A DNA stretch of 56,380 bases from a virus. The stretch is taken from the IMG/VR virus record IMGVR_UViG_3300027708_000088, positions 1 to 56,380 of that record; one strand, written 5' to 3'. Under the pieces are notes generated by a model. It was not told the DNA's origin. It searched no databases and saw only the letters and a list, made by a program, of their open reading frames with translations. Below are positions 8,897-18,300 of this stretch, piece by piece; the stretch's first letter is position 1, and every line of letters starts with the position of its first letter. Both the position numbers and the translations under genes were made by a program.

Positions 8897-9843
8897 TGAA
8901 CATTGAACTCAAGCAGGTAGTCGCTACCGTTGAGTCCGACATTGAAGAGAGTGAAGAGTTTCCGTATGGCGGTTTCGTCGCGGTGGCTTCCACTCCTTCG
9001 TTGGATCGTGATGGCGACAAGCTGGAGAGCGGCGAGTGGATCACTCCGCTGCCGGATCACATCACGATTGATATTGACCATGAGATGAGTGTGCGTGGCA
9101 CGGTGGGTTCTGCTCGCCCGTATTTCAGCGAGGACGGCCAGTTGATGATTGAGGCCCGTTTCGCTTCTACGGCGCAGGCCCAGGAGACTCGCACGCTGAT
9201 CCGCGAGGGACATGTTCGCACGGTGTCTGTCGCGTTTCTGACTGATAAGTCGAAGAAGTCGGGTGAGCCTCGCCGCGAGCTACTGAATGTGGGCATTGTG
9301 GCGATCCCGTCTAACCGTGACGCCATGATTTTGTCGTCCAAGACGGCGGCAATCAAAGATTGTCAGTGTTGGGATGGTTACGAGCGGGTGCCCGGTACTA
9401 CGCCGTGCGCTCCTGGTTCATGCCGAAAGTGTGACGCCGCTTCTAAGATGGCTGCTCTTGTCACTACTAAGGCCGGCGGCGATGCTTCGCTGATTCAGGC
9501 GATCCATGATGCTGCTTGTCATCTTGGCGCTGGATGTTGCGCTATGGATGATCCTGCTGAGGAAGCCGCTGAGGAAGCCGCCATGAAGTCGGTGGATGCT
9601 AAAGCGATCCCCGGCGATATCACTATTGATGAGTTCAAGGCTGCCTTGGATTCGTTTTTTCAGACCACGCCACCCGATGTGTCACCCGTTGAGTCGCCCG
9701 TTGAAGAGGCCGCTGTAGAGCCTGTTGAGGTTTCTGCACCCGTCTTGGATGCCGCCGATGATGCCGCTGATGCCGTGGCACAGAGGGCACGCCTGATGGC
9801 GATGAGTGTCCTCGCTGATTCTGTTCTCGCCTCTGAGAACTGA
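8896..9843 (+). CDS. Prohead (capsid maturation) protease, S78-like
   Basis: The N-terminal ~150 residues match HK97-family prohead proteases, which trim the scaffold part of capsid subunits. Likely catalytic residues are H62 in IDIDHE and S111 in VRTVSVAF. After the protease domain there is a Cys-rich segment (residues ~155-177) with CQC, then CAPGSC and RKC, that could bind a metal. The C-terminal ~100 residues are Ala/Glu/Asp-rich with Pro, as expected for a scaffold-like tail. The gene follows the portal with an overlap of one base. Confidence 0.85.
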   Translation: MNIELKQVVATVESDIEESEEFPYGGFVAVASTPSLDRDGDKLESGEWITPLPDHITIDIDHEMSVRGTVGSARPYFSEDGQLMIEARFASTAQAQETRTLIREGHVRTVSVAFLTDKSKKSGEPRRELLNVGIVAIPSNRDAMILSSKTAAIKDCQCWDGYERVPGTTPCAPGSCRKCDAASKMAALVTTKAGGDASLIQAIHDAACHLGAGCCAMDDPAEEAAEEAAMKSVDAKAIPGDITIDEFKAALDSFFQTTPPDVSPVESPVEEAAVEPVEVSAPVLDAADDAADAVAQRARLMAMSVLADSVLASEN

Positions 9844-9881
9844 ATCCTTTTCTAACAACCTAAATAGAAGGAAAAGTTATT

Positions 9882-11333
9882 ATGCCGAATACGGCACAGT
9901 TGACTGCGCGTGGGCGTGAAATCGCGCAGTCCATCAAAGATATTGATGCTCGGGATGATCTCTCGGCGTCACAGAAGTCTGAGGCTCTTGACAAGATTCA
10001 GGGCGAGTGGGATTCGCACATGGTTGAGGTCAAGAATTCGGAGCGTGCCAGCGAGTTGGCCGCGAAGATGGGGCCGACTGGCGACACCCGTGAGATTGAC
10101 GGCGAGGTGATTGAGCTTCCGCAGATGGAGGTTCGGAACCTGGGCCAGATCAAGAAGCAGCTTGCCGCTAGCATGCTGACTCATCCTGAGTACCGCAAGG
10201 CTGTTAAGGCGCTGGATGATTTCAGCAAGCCCAAGAGCCAGTTCGACCTGAACTTCAGTGTCGATGTGAAGGATTCGACTTCCGCTAACAACATTATGGG
10301 TGAGGGTCTGTATGGCACCACCGGCCCGTCTGCTGTTGGTCAGAACCCGTTCCTGACGGGAGCTTTCGGTCCCGGTATCCTGCCGACCTTCCTGCCTGGA
10401 ATTGTGGAGCAGTTGTTCTTCAAGATCGGCATTGCCGATTTGATTTCTTCAATCCCGGTCACCACTCCTGATCTGTCTTACCTGACTGAGTCTGCTGCGG
10501 TGATGAACTCCGGTGCTGTTGCTGAGTCTGCCCTGTACCCGTTCTCCAGTGAGACTTTCTCCAGGGTGTATGAGCAAGTGGGGAAGATCGCGAACGCAGC
10601 GGTTTTGAGCGACGAAGCTATCAAGGACGCACCGCAACTGTTTTCGTTCTTGCAGGGTCGCCTGATTGAGGGCATTCAGCGGCAGGAAGAGGTGCAGATG
10701 CTGGCCGGCTCCGGTTACCCCGGCGTGAACGGTCTGCTTCAGCGGTCGAGCGGTTTCACCAAGCCTCAGACCATCACCGCCGTGTCGAACGTGAAGTTCC
10801 CGGCTACGGGCACTAACGGTGCTGGTGTTGTTCAGGCTAACGTGTCCTCGCTGACTTACGGTCGCAAGATCACTGGCGCTTCGACTGGCGTGTACCCGAC
10901 TGCCACTGCTATCGCTGAAGGCATCTTCGATGCGTTTGTTGATATTCAGTTGTCTGTTTTCAACACTCCTAACGCAATTGTGATGCACCCGAGGGATTTT
11001 GAGATTCTTAGGCTTGCCAAAGATTCCAGCGGTCAGTATCAAGGTGGTTCGTTCTTCGGTCTGGCTTACGGTCAGTCCGCGAACGCCGGCCAGTCTTTGT
11101 GGGGTGTGTCGGTTGTTACCACGCCGGCCGTTCCGCAGGGCACGATCTTGGTGGGCTACTTCGATAGCAGCACCATTCAGGCCGCGCGCCGCGAAGGTAT
11201 CTCCATGCAGATGACCAACTCCAATGGCACCGATTTCGTCAACGGCAACGTGACGATCCGCGCCGAGGAGCGCCTGGGTCTGCTTGTGTACCGTCCCAGC
11301 GCATTTGAGCTAATCCAGTTGGTGAACGGCTAA
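9882..11333 (+). CDS. Major capsid protein (HK97 fold)
   Basis: The 483-residue protein has the layout of HK97-type capsid subunits. It has a helical, charged N-terminal scaffold-like domain (to about residue 110-130), then a mature domain with FGPGILPTFLPGIVEQLFFKIGIADLIS, a typical P-domain (NAIVMHPRDFEILRLAKDSSG) and a C-terminal VTIRAEERLGLLVYRP strand. It probably assembles the icosahedral shell after cleavage by the upstream protease. AGAAGGAAAA gives a strong ribosome binding site in an AT-rich leader that resembles the leader of the major tail protein gene. Confidence 0.93.
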   Translation: MPNTAQLTARGREIAQSIKDIDARDDLSASQKSEALDKIQGEWDSHMVEVKNSERASELAAKMGPTGDTREIDGEVIELPQMEVRNLGQIKKQLAASMLTHPEYRKAVKALDDFSKPKSQFDLNFSVDVKDSTSANNIMGEGLYGTTGPSAVGQNPFLTGAFGPGILPTFLPGIVEQLFFKIGIADLISSIPVTTPDLSYLTESAAVMNSGAVAESALYPFSSETFSRVYEQVGKIANAAVLSDEAIKDAPQLFSFLQGRLIEGIQRQEEVQMLAGSGYPGVNGLLQRSSGFTKPQTITAVSNVKFPATGTNGAGVVQANVSSLTYGRKITGASTGVYPTATAIAEGIFDAFVDIQLSVFNTPNAIVMHPRDFEILRLAKDSSGQYQGGSFFGLAYGQSANAGQSLWGVSVVTTPAVPQGTILVGYFDSSTIQAARREGISMQMTNSNGTDFVNGNVTIRAEERLGLLVYRPSAFELIQLVNG

Positions 11334-11361
11334 TAGCCAAAGCCATGAATAAGGTTTCGGT

Positions 11362-11390
11362 CTTGGGGTCGGCGTCACGTCGGCCCCAAG
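11362..11390 (+). terminator. Hairpin after the major capsid gene
   Basis: The stretch folds on itself almost completely: CTTGGGG pairs with CCCCAAG, and the inner bases continue the stem with two G-U pairs to a 3-base loop around 11375-11377. No U tract follows. It could be a partial terminator or an RNA-stabilising structure that raises capsid mRNA over downstream connector mRNA. Confidence 0.6.
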
Positions 11391-11418
11391 GCTGACCCTG
11401 TTGGAAAGGTGGTTCCTA

Positions 11419-11637
11419 GTGACCAACACGGTAACCAATATTAGTGTGATTGATGAGTATCATCAGTCGATCATTCAGCCGCGTGTCTTTGCTCAAGTTT
11501 TTGGTATCGGTGTTACGCCGACGCCGGATGAGGTTGAAGAGGACGTTGTTGAGGATGATGGTGATACGAAGGCGAAGGTTGTTCGCCGGCCCAAAGCTGC
11601 GAAGCCCGAGGGCACTGAGGGTGTCGAAACGAAATGA
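11419..11637 (+). CDS. Small protein between capsid and connector genes
   Basis: The 72-residue product has a short beta-like N-terminus (TNTVTNISVID) and an acidic Glu/Asp/Val-rich middle followed by a basic Lys/Arg/Pro tail. GTG at 11419 is chosen because GGAAAGGTGG lies just upstream; a TTG at 11401 would be in frame. It overlaps the next gene by 4 bases. I do not recognise a family; low-complexity proteins at this place are common in related phages. Confidence 0.6.
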   Translation: MTNTVTNISVIDEYHQSIIQPRVFAQVFGIGVTPTPDEVEEDVVEDDGDTKAKVVRRPKAAKPEGTEGVETK

Positions 11638-12215
11638 CGAGACTCGCTGAGGCATTGGATGTTTTCGTAAACAACAATTACGGTGACGATCAGGTTGAGT
11701 TGGCGCTTGATTGGGCCACGTCTGCGATCCAAGGTTATACGGGTCGCACGTTTGATCTGGTGACTGGTGATGTGGCGGTGCTTGATCCACATGAGGGTAA
11801 AGCGATGCTGCCTAATTTTCCGGTTGTGCAGATCACCAATGTCTCGGCGTGGCTTCCTGCTTCAAACAATTACGGCATGGCGTGGACCGATATCACTAAC
11901 TATGCGTTCGTCCCTGAGACTGGTTTGGTGTACAACACCACTGGCCTTCCCGGCACTAGCTGGCATGCCGGCCCATCATGGCCTTGGCTTCCAGGCTCGC
12001 TGCGGGTCACTTACGATCACGGGTATACGGCTGCACCACAGCCGTTGAGGGACGTGTGCATTCGGTTGGCGCAGCAGTACTTGGACAATCCCACCTTGAC
12101 GATGAATGCCCGTGTGGGTGAGGTCGAGGCGCGTTACAGCGGCTCTTACGGCTTGGTGTTCTCGCATCACGATAAGGCGATCTTGGATCGTTACTGTGAT
12201 GTGGGTGTGTCGTGA
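11634..12215 (+). CDS. Head-to-tail adaptor (connector)
   Basis: The 193-residue protein resembles gp6/gp15-type adaptors that bind under the portal. It has an N-terminal helical part (ALDWATSAIQGYTGRTFDLV), a strand region with FPVVQITNVSAW, the SLRVTYDHGY motif and a C-terminal helical part (LRDVCIRLAQQYLDNP). The middle holds an aromatic-rich loop. Its start overlaps the preceding gene by 4 bases and its end overlaps the stopper gene by 4 bases. Confidence 0.75.
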   Translation: MTRLAEALDVFVNNNYGDDQVELALDWATSAIQGYTGRTFDLVTGDVAVLDPHEGKAMLPNFPVVQITNVSAWLPASNNYGMAWTDITNYAFVPETGLVYNTTGLPGTSWHAGPSWPWLPGSLRVTYDHGYTAAPQPLRDVCIRLAQQYLDNPTLTMNARVGEVEARYSGSYGLVFSHHDKAILDRYCDVGVS

Positions 12216-12544
12216 AGCGGGGCGCGGACACTGTCACGTTCCTTAAAGCGGTTCCCACTGGAGATTTTGACCGGCAGGGTAATCCGATCATCGATGAGCA
12301 AGAGTTCGATATGCCGAACTGTTGGGTTCAGCCGATGAGTGTGCATGATCAGGTGAGTCAAACCACTTACAGTGATGCGACTCACCGGGTGATCTCGCCG
12401 CCGGCCGGCGCTGCTTTGGCTTGCGAGGCTGAGGATTTCATCTTGTGGGATAACACTCGTATGCGGGTGGTCGGCGTGAAGGTTCATCGTAATCGCGGCA
12501 TGGTTGATCATGTCACGGTGATTGCGAAGGAGGAGCATGGCTGA
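12212..12544 (+). CDS. Head-to-tail stopper
   Basis: This 110-residue beta-rich protein lies in the second connector position and has the usual size of a head-closure (stopper) protein. It begins with a strand-rich segment (DTVTFLKAV, TGDFDRQGNPI) and ends with MRVVGVKVHRNRG. The stopper ring joins the adaptor to the tail and holds packaged DNA. The call rests on size, fold impression and order. It overlaps neighbours by 1-4 bases. Confidence 0.6.
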   Translation: MKRGADTVTFLKAVPTGDFDRQGNPIIDEQEFDMPNCWVQPMSVHDQVSQTTYSDATHRVISPPAGAALACEAEDFILWDNTRMRVVGVKVHRNRGMVDHVTVIAKEEHG

Positions 12545-12981
12545 TGTCTTTGGCTAGTCAGATCGTCTATAACGTGCTGGGTAAAGCTGAGATCGATAAG
12601 GCGATTGCCGCCTCGACGGTGGTGCGTGCTGGCTTGATCGAAAAGGCTAATGAGGTTCAGGACTATTGGGTTAGTTACTGGAATGATTTGCCTCACCCGT
12701 GGTCCCGAGTTCACACGTTGAAGTCGGGGTATGTGGAGGAACCTGGCGACTACGCCAACAGTATCCGTATCTACTATCTGCGTACACGCGGCGGCTTTAT
12801 GAAGGCCCGTGTGTGGGCGCGCGACTACAAGGCGCATTGGATTGAGTACGGTGCCGCTCCTCACATGAGTGGTTGGCCTCCTCCGCATATGGCCGGCGGG
12901 ATGCCCGAGTTCGCTCCACGGCAGCACACCCTAGATCACTTTGGTGGGGGAGGTGACGTAGACGTTGTCTACGCCGATTAG
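12544..12981 (+). CDS. HK97 gp10-like head-tail protein
   Basis: The 145-residue product has an N-terminal helix (VVRAGLIEKANEVQDYWVSYW), the SGYVEEPGDYANSIRIY segment and a strand with ARVWARDYKAHWIEYGA, typical of gp10-like neck/tail-completion proteins (IEYGxxP is characteristic). It probably sits at the head-tail interface. The ATG starts on the last base of the stopper gene, and the 3' end overlaps the tail terminator gene by 17 bases. Confidence 0.65.
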   Translation: MSLASQIVYNVLGKAEIDKAIAASTVVRAGLIEKANEVQDYWVSYWNDLPHPWSRVHTLKSGYVEEPGDYANSIRIYYLRTRGGFMKARVWARDYKAHWIEYGAAPHMSGWPPPHMAGGMPEFAPRQHTLDHFGGGGDVDVVYAD

Positions 12982-13372
12982 CACCTTGAAAGGTGTGGCC
13001 CCGCATTCGGAAGAGTTCGTCATTGCCTATCTGAAACAGTCATTGACGAATGTTCGCACCGAGATGCCAAACGATCCTCCCTTCCCGTTCTATCTCGTCA
13101 ATCGCTTGTCTGGTGGTGATGACAGAATTTCGGATTATCCGACTCTGTCGGTTCACTGCTTCCACACCTCGCGCCAGTTGGCTTCTGATGCTGCTGACGC
13201 TATGCACGCCAAGATGAAGGCGCTGACCGCAAAGTCGGCTGTCCTAGTTCGCGGCGTCACTGTCGGTGTGGACTACATCGAAGTTGTTGAAACCCCTACC
13301 TGGGTGGACTACAACGATCCCAATATCAAACGCTATGTTGGCCGCTACCAGTTGGGTTTGCGGCTCACCTGA
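12965..13372 (+). CDS. Tail terminator
   Basis: The 135-residue product has the position and size of tail terminator proteins, which cap the tail tube and set the joining face for the head. It shows a mixed alpha/beta layout with PFYLVNRLSGGDDRISDYPT and a C-terminal strand VGRYQLGLRL. It starts inside the preceding gene and is followed by the AT-rich leader of the major tail protein. Confidence 0.7.
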   Translation: MSTPISTLKGVAPHSEEFVIAYLKQSLTNVRTEMPNDPPFPFYLVNRLSGGDDRISDYPTLSVHCFHTSRQLASDAADAMHAKMKALTAKSAVLVRGVTVGVDYIEVVETPTWVDYNDPNIKRYVGRYQLGLRLT

Positions 13373-13415
13373 AACACCTTTCTTTTCACAACAACTCAAT
13401 AGAGGATAATTAAAT

Positions 13416-14408
13416 ATGGCAGGACAGATTTGGACTTCGCTCTGGACGGGCGACTCCAACCGACTCCGCAAGTGGCTGTATGGCTCCGTTTTGGTTCGCG
13501 ACTGGAATTCGGACGGCTCTACAAGCCTTGCTTCTTTCACTCCGTTTGATACGGACGGCAACCTCAAGACCACTCTGCTGAGTTCCAGCTTCGCTGGCGG
13601 TCAGTGGTATGAGCTTGGGTCGCTCACTGAGAGTGGCGTGGAGTTCAATCCCAAGTTTGCGACTGAGCAGACCAAAATTTGGCAGTCTCGTCGGGCGCAG
13701 CGTTCGGACATCACCGAGGACGATGAGGAAATCATGTTCTCGCTGGCTGAGTCGAAGCCGATTGCGGATGTTCTTCGGAACAACCTTCCGCTGTCGGGCT
13801 TGACTGCTCCTGGCTCGACAAGCTACGCATCGACTAAGCCGATCACCACTGACATTGTTTACCGTCAGATGGTTGTGATCGGTGTTGATGGTGCGATGAG
13901 CAACGCGGAATATATCGCTGAGGTTCGTCCGCGTGTGGCTTTGCAGAAGGTCGGCAAGCGCACGTTCGCTGCGAAGAGTCTGGATTCTTTGGAATTGACC
14001 TACGAGGTTCATCCTGATCCGGCTTCTGGGTTCGCGTCCAAGACGTTGCGTGGTGGGCCGCTGTGGGTTTCTGGTTCTACTGCTTGGTCTGCAAGCCAGA
14101 CCGCCCCGGTGGTTTCTGCTTTGACTACTGGCGGTAAGGCAACGATCACGCTCGCGGAGCCGGCTTACGGCATCAGCCCGTACACCTATGCGGTCAAGAC
14201 ATCAGCCGATTCGGGTGTCACCTGGGTTAACGCCACGTTGGACACTTCGTTCAACACGGTTGGCTATCAAACCACTACCGGCACTGTCACCATCAAGGTT
14301 ATTGGTGTTGCGGCTGGCGCGAAGCTGGTTCAGGTTTTCGCTACAGGTACGAATGGTTCAACTTCGGTCGCTTCGCTGTCGTCCTCTTCGGCAACTTTCG
14401 TCGCCTAA
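13416..14408 (+). CDS. Major tail protein with C-terminal Ig-like domain
   Basis: The 330-residue product has an N-terminal tube domain (residues ~1-210; ADVLRNNLPLSGL and ITTDIVYRQMVVIGVDG are typical) and a C-terminal ~90-residue Ser/Thr-rich domain that looks Ig-like (KATITLAEPAYGISPYTYAV). Tube subunits stack as hexamers, and the extra domain is probably displayed on the tail surface. The AT-rich leader with AGAGGA before the ATG resembles that of the capsid gene. A strong hairpin follows. Confidence 0.88.
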   Translation: MAGQIWTSLWTGDSNRLRKWLYGSVLVRDWNSDGSTSLASFTPFDTDGNLKTTLLSSSFAGGQWYELGSLTESGVEFNPKFATEQTKIWQSRRAQRSDITEDDEEIMFSLAESKPIADVLRNNLPLSGLTAPGSTSYASTKPITTDIVYRQMVVIGVDGAMSNAEYIAEVRPRVALQKVGKRTFAAKSLDSLELTYEVHPDPASGFASKTLRGGPLWVSGSTAWSASQTAPVVSALTTGGKATITLAEPAYGISPYTYAVKTSADSGVTWVNATLDTSFNTVGYQTTTGTVTIKVIGVAAGAKLVQVFATGTNGSTSVASLSSSSATFVA

Positions 14409-14424
14409 GAGGAACACGCGGTGT

Positions 14425-14460
14425 TCTCGGCGCAGATCAGATAGTGGGTCTGCGCCGAGA
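14425..14460 (+). terminator. Hairpin after the major tail protein gene
   Basis: TCTCGGCGCAGA (14425-14436) is perfectly repeated in inverse at 14449-14460, giving a 12-bp stem with a 12-base loop. No U tract follows. It may reduce transcription into the low-abundance chaperone and tape measure genes or stabilise the upstream message. Confidence 0.7.
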
Positions 14461-14508
14461 TTCACCCGGCATCACTACACAAACACACACACCATATAGG
14501 GGAACATT

Positions 14509-14994
14509 ATGGCTAACAGGGCTGCGCGGCGCGCAAACCAGAAGCGTTTCAAACTTGAAGAATTCCGCGATCAGGCTATTGAAGCTATGTCGCAGGTATC
14601 TTCCATTCTGCTTGAGTGCGAGGACGGTTTCGTTGCGGAGATTCCGCATCCGATGCTTGTCGATGATGACACCCAGGAGCGGATTGAGAAGTTCCAGCGC
14701 GGCGACGGCTTGGATCGCGAACCTGTCATTGATCCCGATACGGGGGATCAGTTGAAGGATACGGCCGGCGAGCCGTTGACCCGTATCAAAGACCCGCATC
14801 AGATCGATGGGGTTATTTGTGATCCGATTTCGACTCGTTCGGCTCGCGCAATCTTGGGCGACGAGGCGCACGTCGAGTTTCTGGCGCATGGCGGTCATTC
14901 CAACGATGTGACGTTGGCGTGGCAGTGGATGGTTGCGGAGCATAAGAAGCAGGTTGAGGCTGACCCAAAAGACGAGAAGCCATTCTTCTCCTAA
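14509..14994 (+). CDS. Tail assembly chaperone, upstream frame (G-like)
   Basis: The 161-residue product is the zero-frame tail assembly chaperone. It has a basic start (RAARRANQKRFKLEEF), a central helical region with PHPMLVDDDTQERIEKF and an acidic/lysine C-terminus. These proteins coat the tape measure during tail assembly. Near the 3' end the heptamer CCCAAAA (14964-14970) in the right phase allows a -1 frameshift into the next frame. TATAGGGGAACATT precedes the ATG. Confidence 0.88.
   Translation: MANRAARRANQKRFKLEEFRDQAIEAMSQVSSILLECEDGFVAEIPHPMLVDDDTQERIEKFQRGDGLDREPVIDPDTGDQLKDTAGEPLTRIKDPHQIDGVICDPISTRSARAILGDEAHVEFLAHGGHSNDVTLAWQWMVAEHKKQVEADPKDEKPFFS
14964..14970 (+). promoter_or_regulatory. 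-1 ribosomal frameshift slippery site
   Basis: CCCAAAA is read as C CCA AAA in the frame of the upstream chaperone gene, the classic X XXY YYZ pattern. After slipping back one base, reading continues from 14970 in a frame that is open to 15368. The -1 frame has a TGA at 14961-14963, just before the site, so slippage must occur between there and the zero-frame TAA at 14992; this heptamer is the obvious place. Confidence 0.88.
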
Positions 14995-15368
14995 GAGAGT
15001 TTGCTTGCGCGATTGAGGCCGATCTGCTGTTTCGGGGAATTGATTTGAATGATTGGCACCAAGGTCGGATGTCTTCGCGCCGGCTGCTGGTGTTGGTGTC
15101 TGCGTTGCCGGATGATTCGGCTTTCGCTTCTTCGGTTCGCGATGGGGATTGGTCTGTCGAGGAGTATTTGCGTGCGGCGACAGTGAATGAGTTGCGTTCG
15201 TTGCGTGTCGATCAGGCGTCTTTGCAGGGCCAAAAACTTGAGATGACGTATGTGGAGTCTCCGAGTCAGGTCGCTGATCGCGAAGAGGATGCGGAAGAGA
15301 AGCAGCAGATTCGGGCACAAATTTTGATGCACTTGGGCGTAAGTAACGAGGAGGAAAGCGATGAGTGA
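14970..15368 (+). CDS. Tail assembly chaperone, frameshift extension (GT-like)
   Basis: This region is translated as the C-terminal 132 residues of a fused product (154 + 132 residues) after -1 frameshifting at 14964-14970. The extension begins with RREAILLLREFACAIEADLL and FRGIDLNDW, the segment typical of the T part of actinophage chaperones, and ends with an acidic Glu-rich tail. An independent TTG at 15045 exists but has no convincing ribosome binding site. The 3' end overlaps the tape measure start by 8 bases. Confidence 0.85.
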   Translation, partial: RREAILLLREFACAIEADLLFRGIDLNDWHQGRMSSRRLLVLVSALPDDSAFASSVRDGDWSVEEYLRAATVNELRSLRVDQASLQGQKLEMTYVESPSQVADREEDAEEKQQIRAQILMHLGVSNEEESDE

Positions 15369-18300
15369 CAAGGGTATCTTTCTAGATATTTTGCCTCGTT
15401 TCGATATGGCCGCTGCGGCGGCGATTGTCACTAAGGTTCAGGCGCTTTTTAAGAAGGCCGGCGTCGAGAGCAGCATGGCTTTCGGTGCGGGTGCTGAGGC
15501 TGGCTTAAAGGGTTTGCAGGCCGAGTTGATTCGGACTGAGAGTGTCGCTTCCGCTTCGTATGCGAAGATGCGGAAGGCTACGGGCGATTATCAGATTGCT
15601 GAGGCTCGTATCAATGAGCTTCGCGCCAAGAACGTCGAGGCCACTTCTGCTCGCATGATTGCGGCGCAAAGACGGTATGAGGCCGCGCTCACTAATGGCA
15701 TGCGGTTGAACAAGGATTATGCTCTCGCCCAGGCCGCTGCCACTGATGCTTCTGCCGCTGTTGCGGCGAAGCAAACCGCTATGGCTGACACGGCTGTTGT
15801 TGCCGGCACTCGCATGAACAATGTCGGGATGATTGCCACGGGCGCGTTGGGTTTGATTGCCGCGAGTTCTGTTGGTGCCGCCGGCAAGTATGAAGCATCG
15901 TTGACGCGAATCAAGGTTGCGACGGGGGAGTCTGCCGATCAGATTAAAGCGTTGGGCGACGGCATGTTGCAGTTGGCCCCGCAGGTCGGCTACAGCGCCC
16001 AGGAGTTGCAGAACGCCGCCTACATCTTGGCGAAGGCAGGGTTCAAGGACGCTAAAGATCAGTTGGTGATCTTGAAGGCTGCCGCACAGTTGGCGAAGGT
16101 TGAAGGCGCAGACCTGAAAGACACAATGGATGGTTTGACCACAACGATGGTTGACTTTCATGTGCCGGCGGGGAAAGCCGCCGATGTGGCTTCGCAGTTG
16201 CAGTTCGCTATCGGCGCTAGCAAGGTTCCGATTGATCAGTTCATGGGTGCGCTGCACAACTTTGAGCCTTTGATGAAGGTCATTGCCGATAAGGGCTTGG
16301 ATGCTTCGACGGCTATCGCTCAGGTGGGTGTGGCGATGGCGCAGATGACTCAGAACGGTACTGGCGCGGATCAGGCTTCGCAGAACCTGCGGAACACACT
16401 GCTGCATCTGATTGATGCGAACGGGCCGCAGCGCAACATGCTTGGAGCGATGGGTTTCAAACCTGACGAGTTGTCGCGCGAGTTGTCTGACCCTAACTTT
16501 GGCATGCTCGGGGTGATGCAGAAGGTTGCGGCTGGTGTCGCGGCTCAGGCTAACGATAGTGGCTTGATCGTGATGGACACGATGTATAAGAACGCTCAGG
16601 CCACTGAGGATTTGAAGGTTAAGTACGATCTTTTGACGGGCGCGTCGAAGGATTATGCCGATCAGTTGAACAACGGTATCAATCCTGGGATGAAGGATTT
16701 GCACGCTCAGAAGGAGCTTGATCCTCTTTTGGCGCAATGGGATTCGGCCCGTAAGAAGGTTGAGGGCTACTCTGACACGCTGAATAAGAACAAAGACATT
16801 GTTCAAACGGTGAGTCAGGTGATGAAGTCAATCACTGGTACTGATCAGGGCATGCTGGTTTTCTCGCAGTTGTTTGGCGACGAAGCGGCTAGCAAGAAGA
16901 CGATGGCTTTGTATGAAGAGGCGAAGAAAGCTCGCGCGGAGGCCAACGGCGATGTCCATGACTTTGGTGACGTAAAAGACACTTATCAGTTTAAGTTGGA
17001 TGCCGCTAAGGGTGCTTGGCATTCTTTGACGGTTGAGATTGGCACTACGTTTCTGCCAGTTGCTAAGAATGCTATGGATGTTCTTGGCGCTATCGCCGGT
17101 TTCCTTGGTAGGCATGAGACTTTGTTGAATGTTGTCATTAAAGCTGTCGAGATTTTGTCGGCACGCTGGGTGCTGATGAAGGCCGCGCTTGTGTTGGACC
17201 CGATCTTTGCTGCTATGGGTGTCGGCTTCGGCAAGGTGTTGAGTGTCGCCAATAAGACATTCAAAGATATTTGGTATAGCTCCGAGATTGCTTATAGCAA
17301 GATGACCACTGCGGCGGTTACGTCTGCGAATGAGTCTGCTGTGGCTGCGGAGGGGTCTGCGACTAAGCAGATGGCTGCCCAGGACAAGGTTGCCGTTAAT
17401 GCTGAGGTTGCTTCTGGCAAGGGCACTGTTGCTGTAGTTGCTGCTGCTGAGAAGCAGGCTGTGGCTCAAGAGACAGTGACGGTGGCGGCGAACACAACGA
17501 ATGTCGCTGTTGGTGCTGGGCGCGCTGAGGCGGCTGCTGTTGGCGCGGTGGGTGTTGAGGCTGCTGCCGCGAAAGAGGTTATTGCGGAGCGCGAGGTTGG
17601 CGCTGCTGCGGTCACGGCTAACGGCGCTCTCGGCGGTCTGTTGGCCGGCGGTAAAGGGCTTGCCGGGTTGGCTGGCTTAATGGTTGTACCGGAGATTCTT
17701 CCCAGTGATGGGAGCAGGGCCGACAACGCTGTCAATATGGCGGCGGGTGCTTCATGGTTGCTTGGCCCAGAGGTTGGTATTCCGGCGACTGCTGCGGCTG
17801 CGCTGATCAATACGCCCGGTGGTGAAACAAACAAGGGCCGTAATGCGGCTCAGGCTACGGGTGGCGGTACGGCGGCGCATGCCGATGGCGGTCCCATTGT
17901 TGGCCCTGGCTCTAAGGGTAAAGATTCTGTTTTGATGTGGGGCGCTCCCGGCGAGCATGTGTGGACCGCTGAGGAAGTTGATGCTGCTGGCGGTCATGCC
18001 GCCATGTATGCGATGCGCGCTGGTGTCCGAGGACAAATTCAGGGCTATGAGGATGGTGGCGCTCCAGGCGGCAGTCCCGGCTACGGAAACATGTCTACGT
18101 TGTCGCAGTGGCTTTCACAGTTCCAAGGAGGCAGGTACAACAACGCTTCGGGTGATGATTGTTCGGGGATTGCCTCGCAGATCATTAACGTGGCGATGGG
18201 TCAGGCTCCGCTTGCGTCGAGGATGACTACGCGGACTGCCGGCCCGTGGCTGGCGGCTCACGGCTTCCGCAACGGTTACAAGGGCGCTGGCGCGATCAAT

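Noticed and set aside
15505-16806. 433-codon minus-strand open frame opposite the tape measure gene
   Set aside because: No ribosome site or motif, and it lies entirely within a well supported gene.
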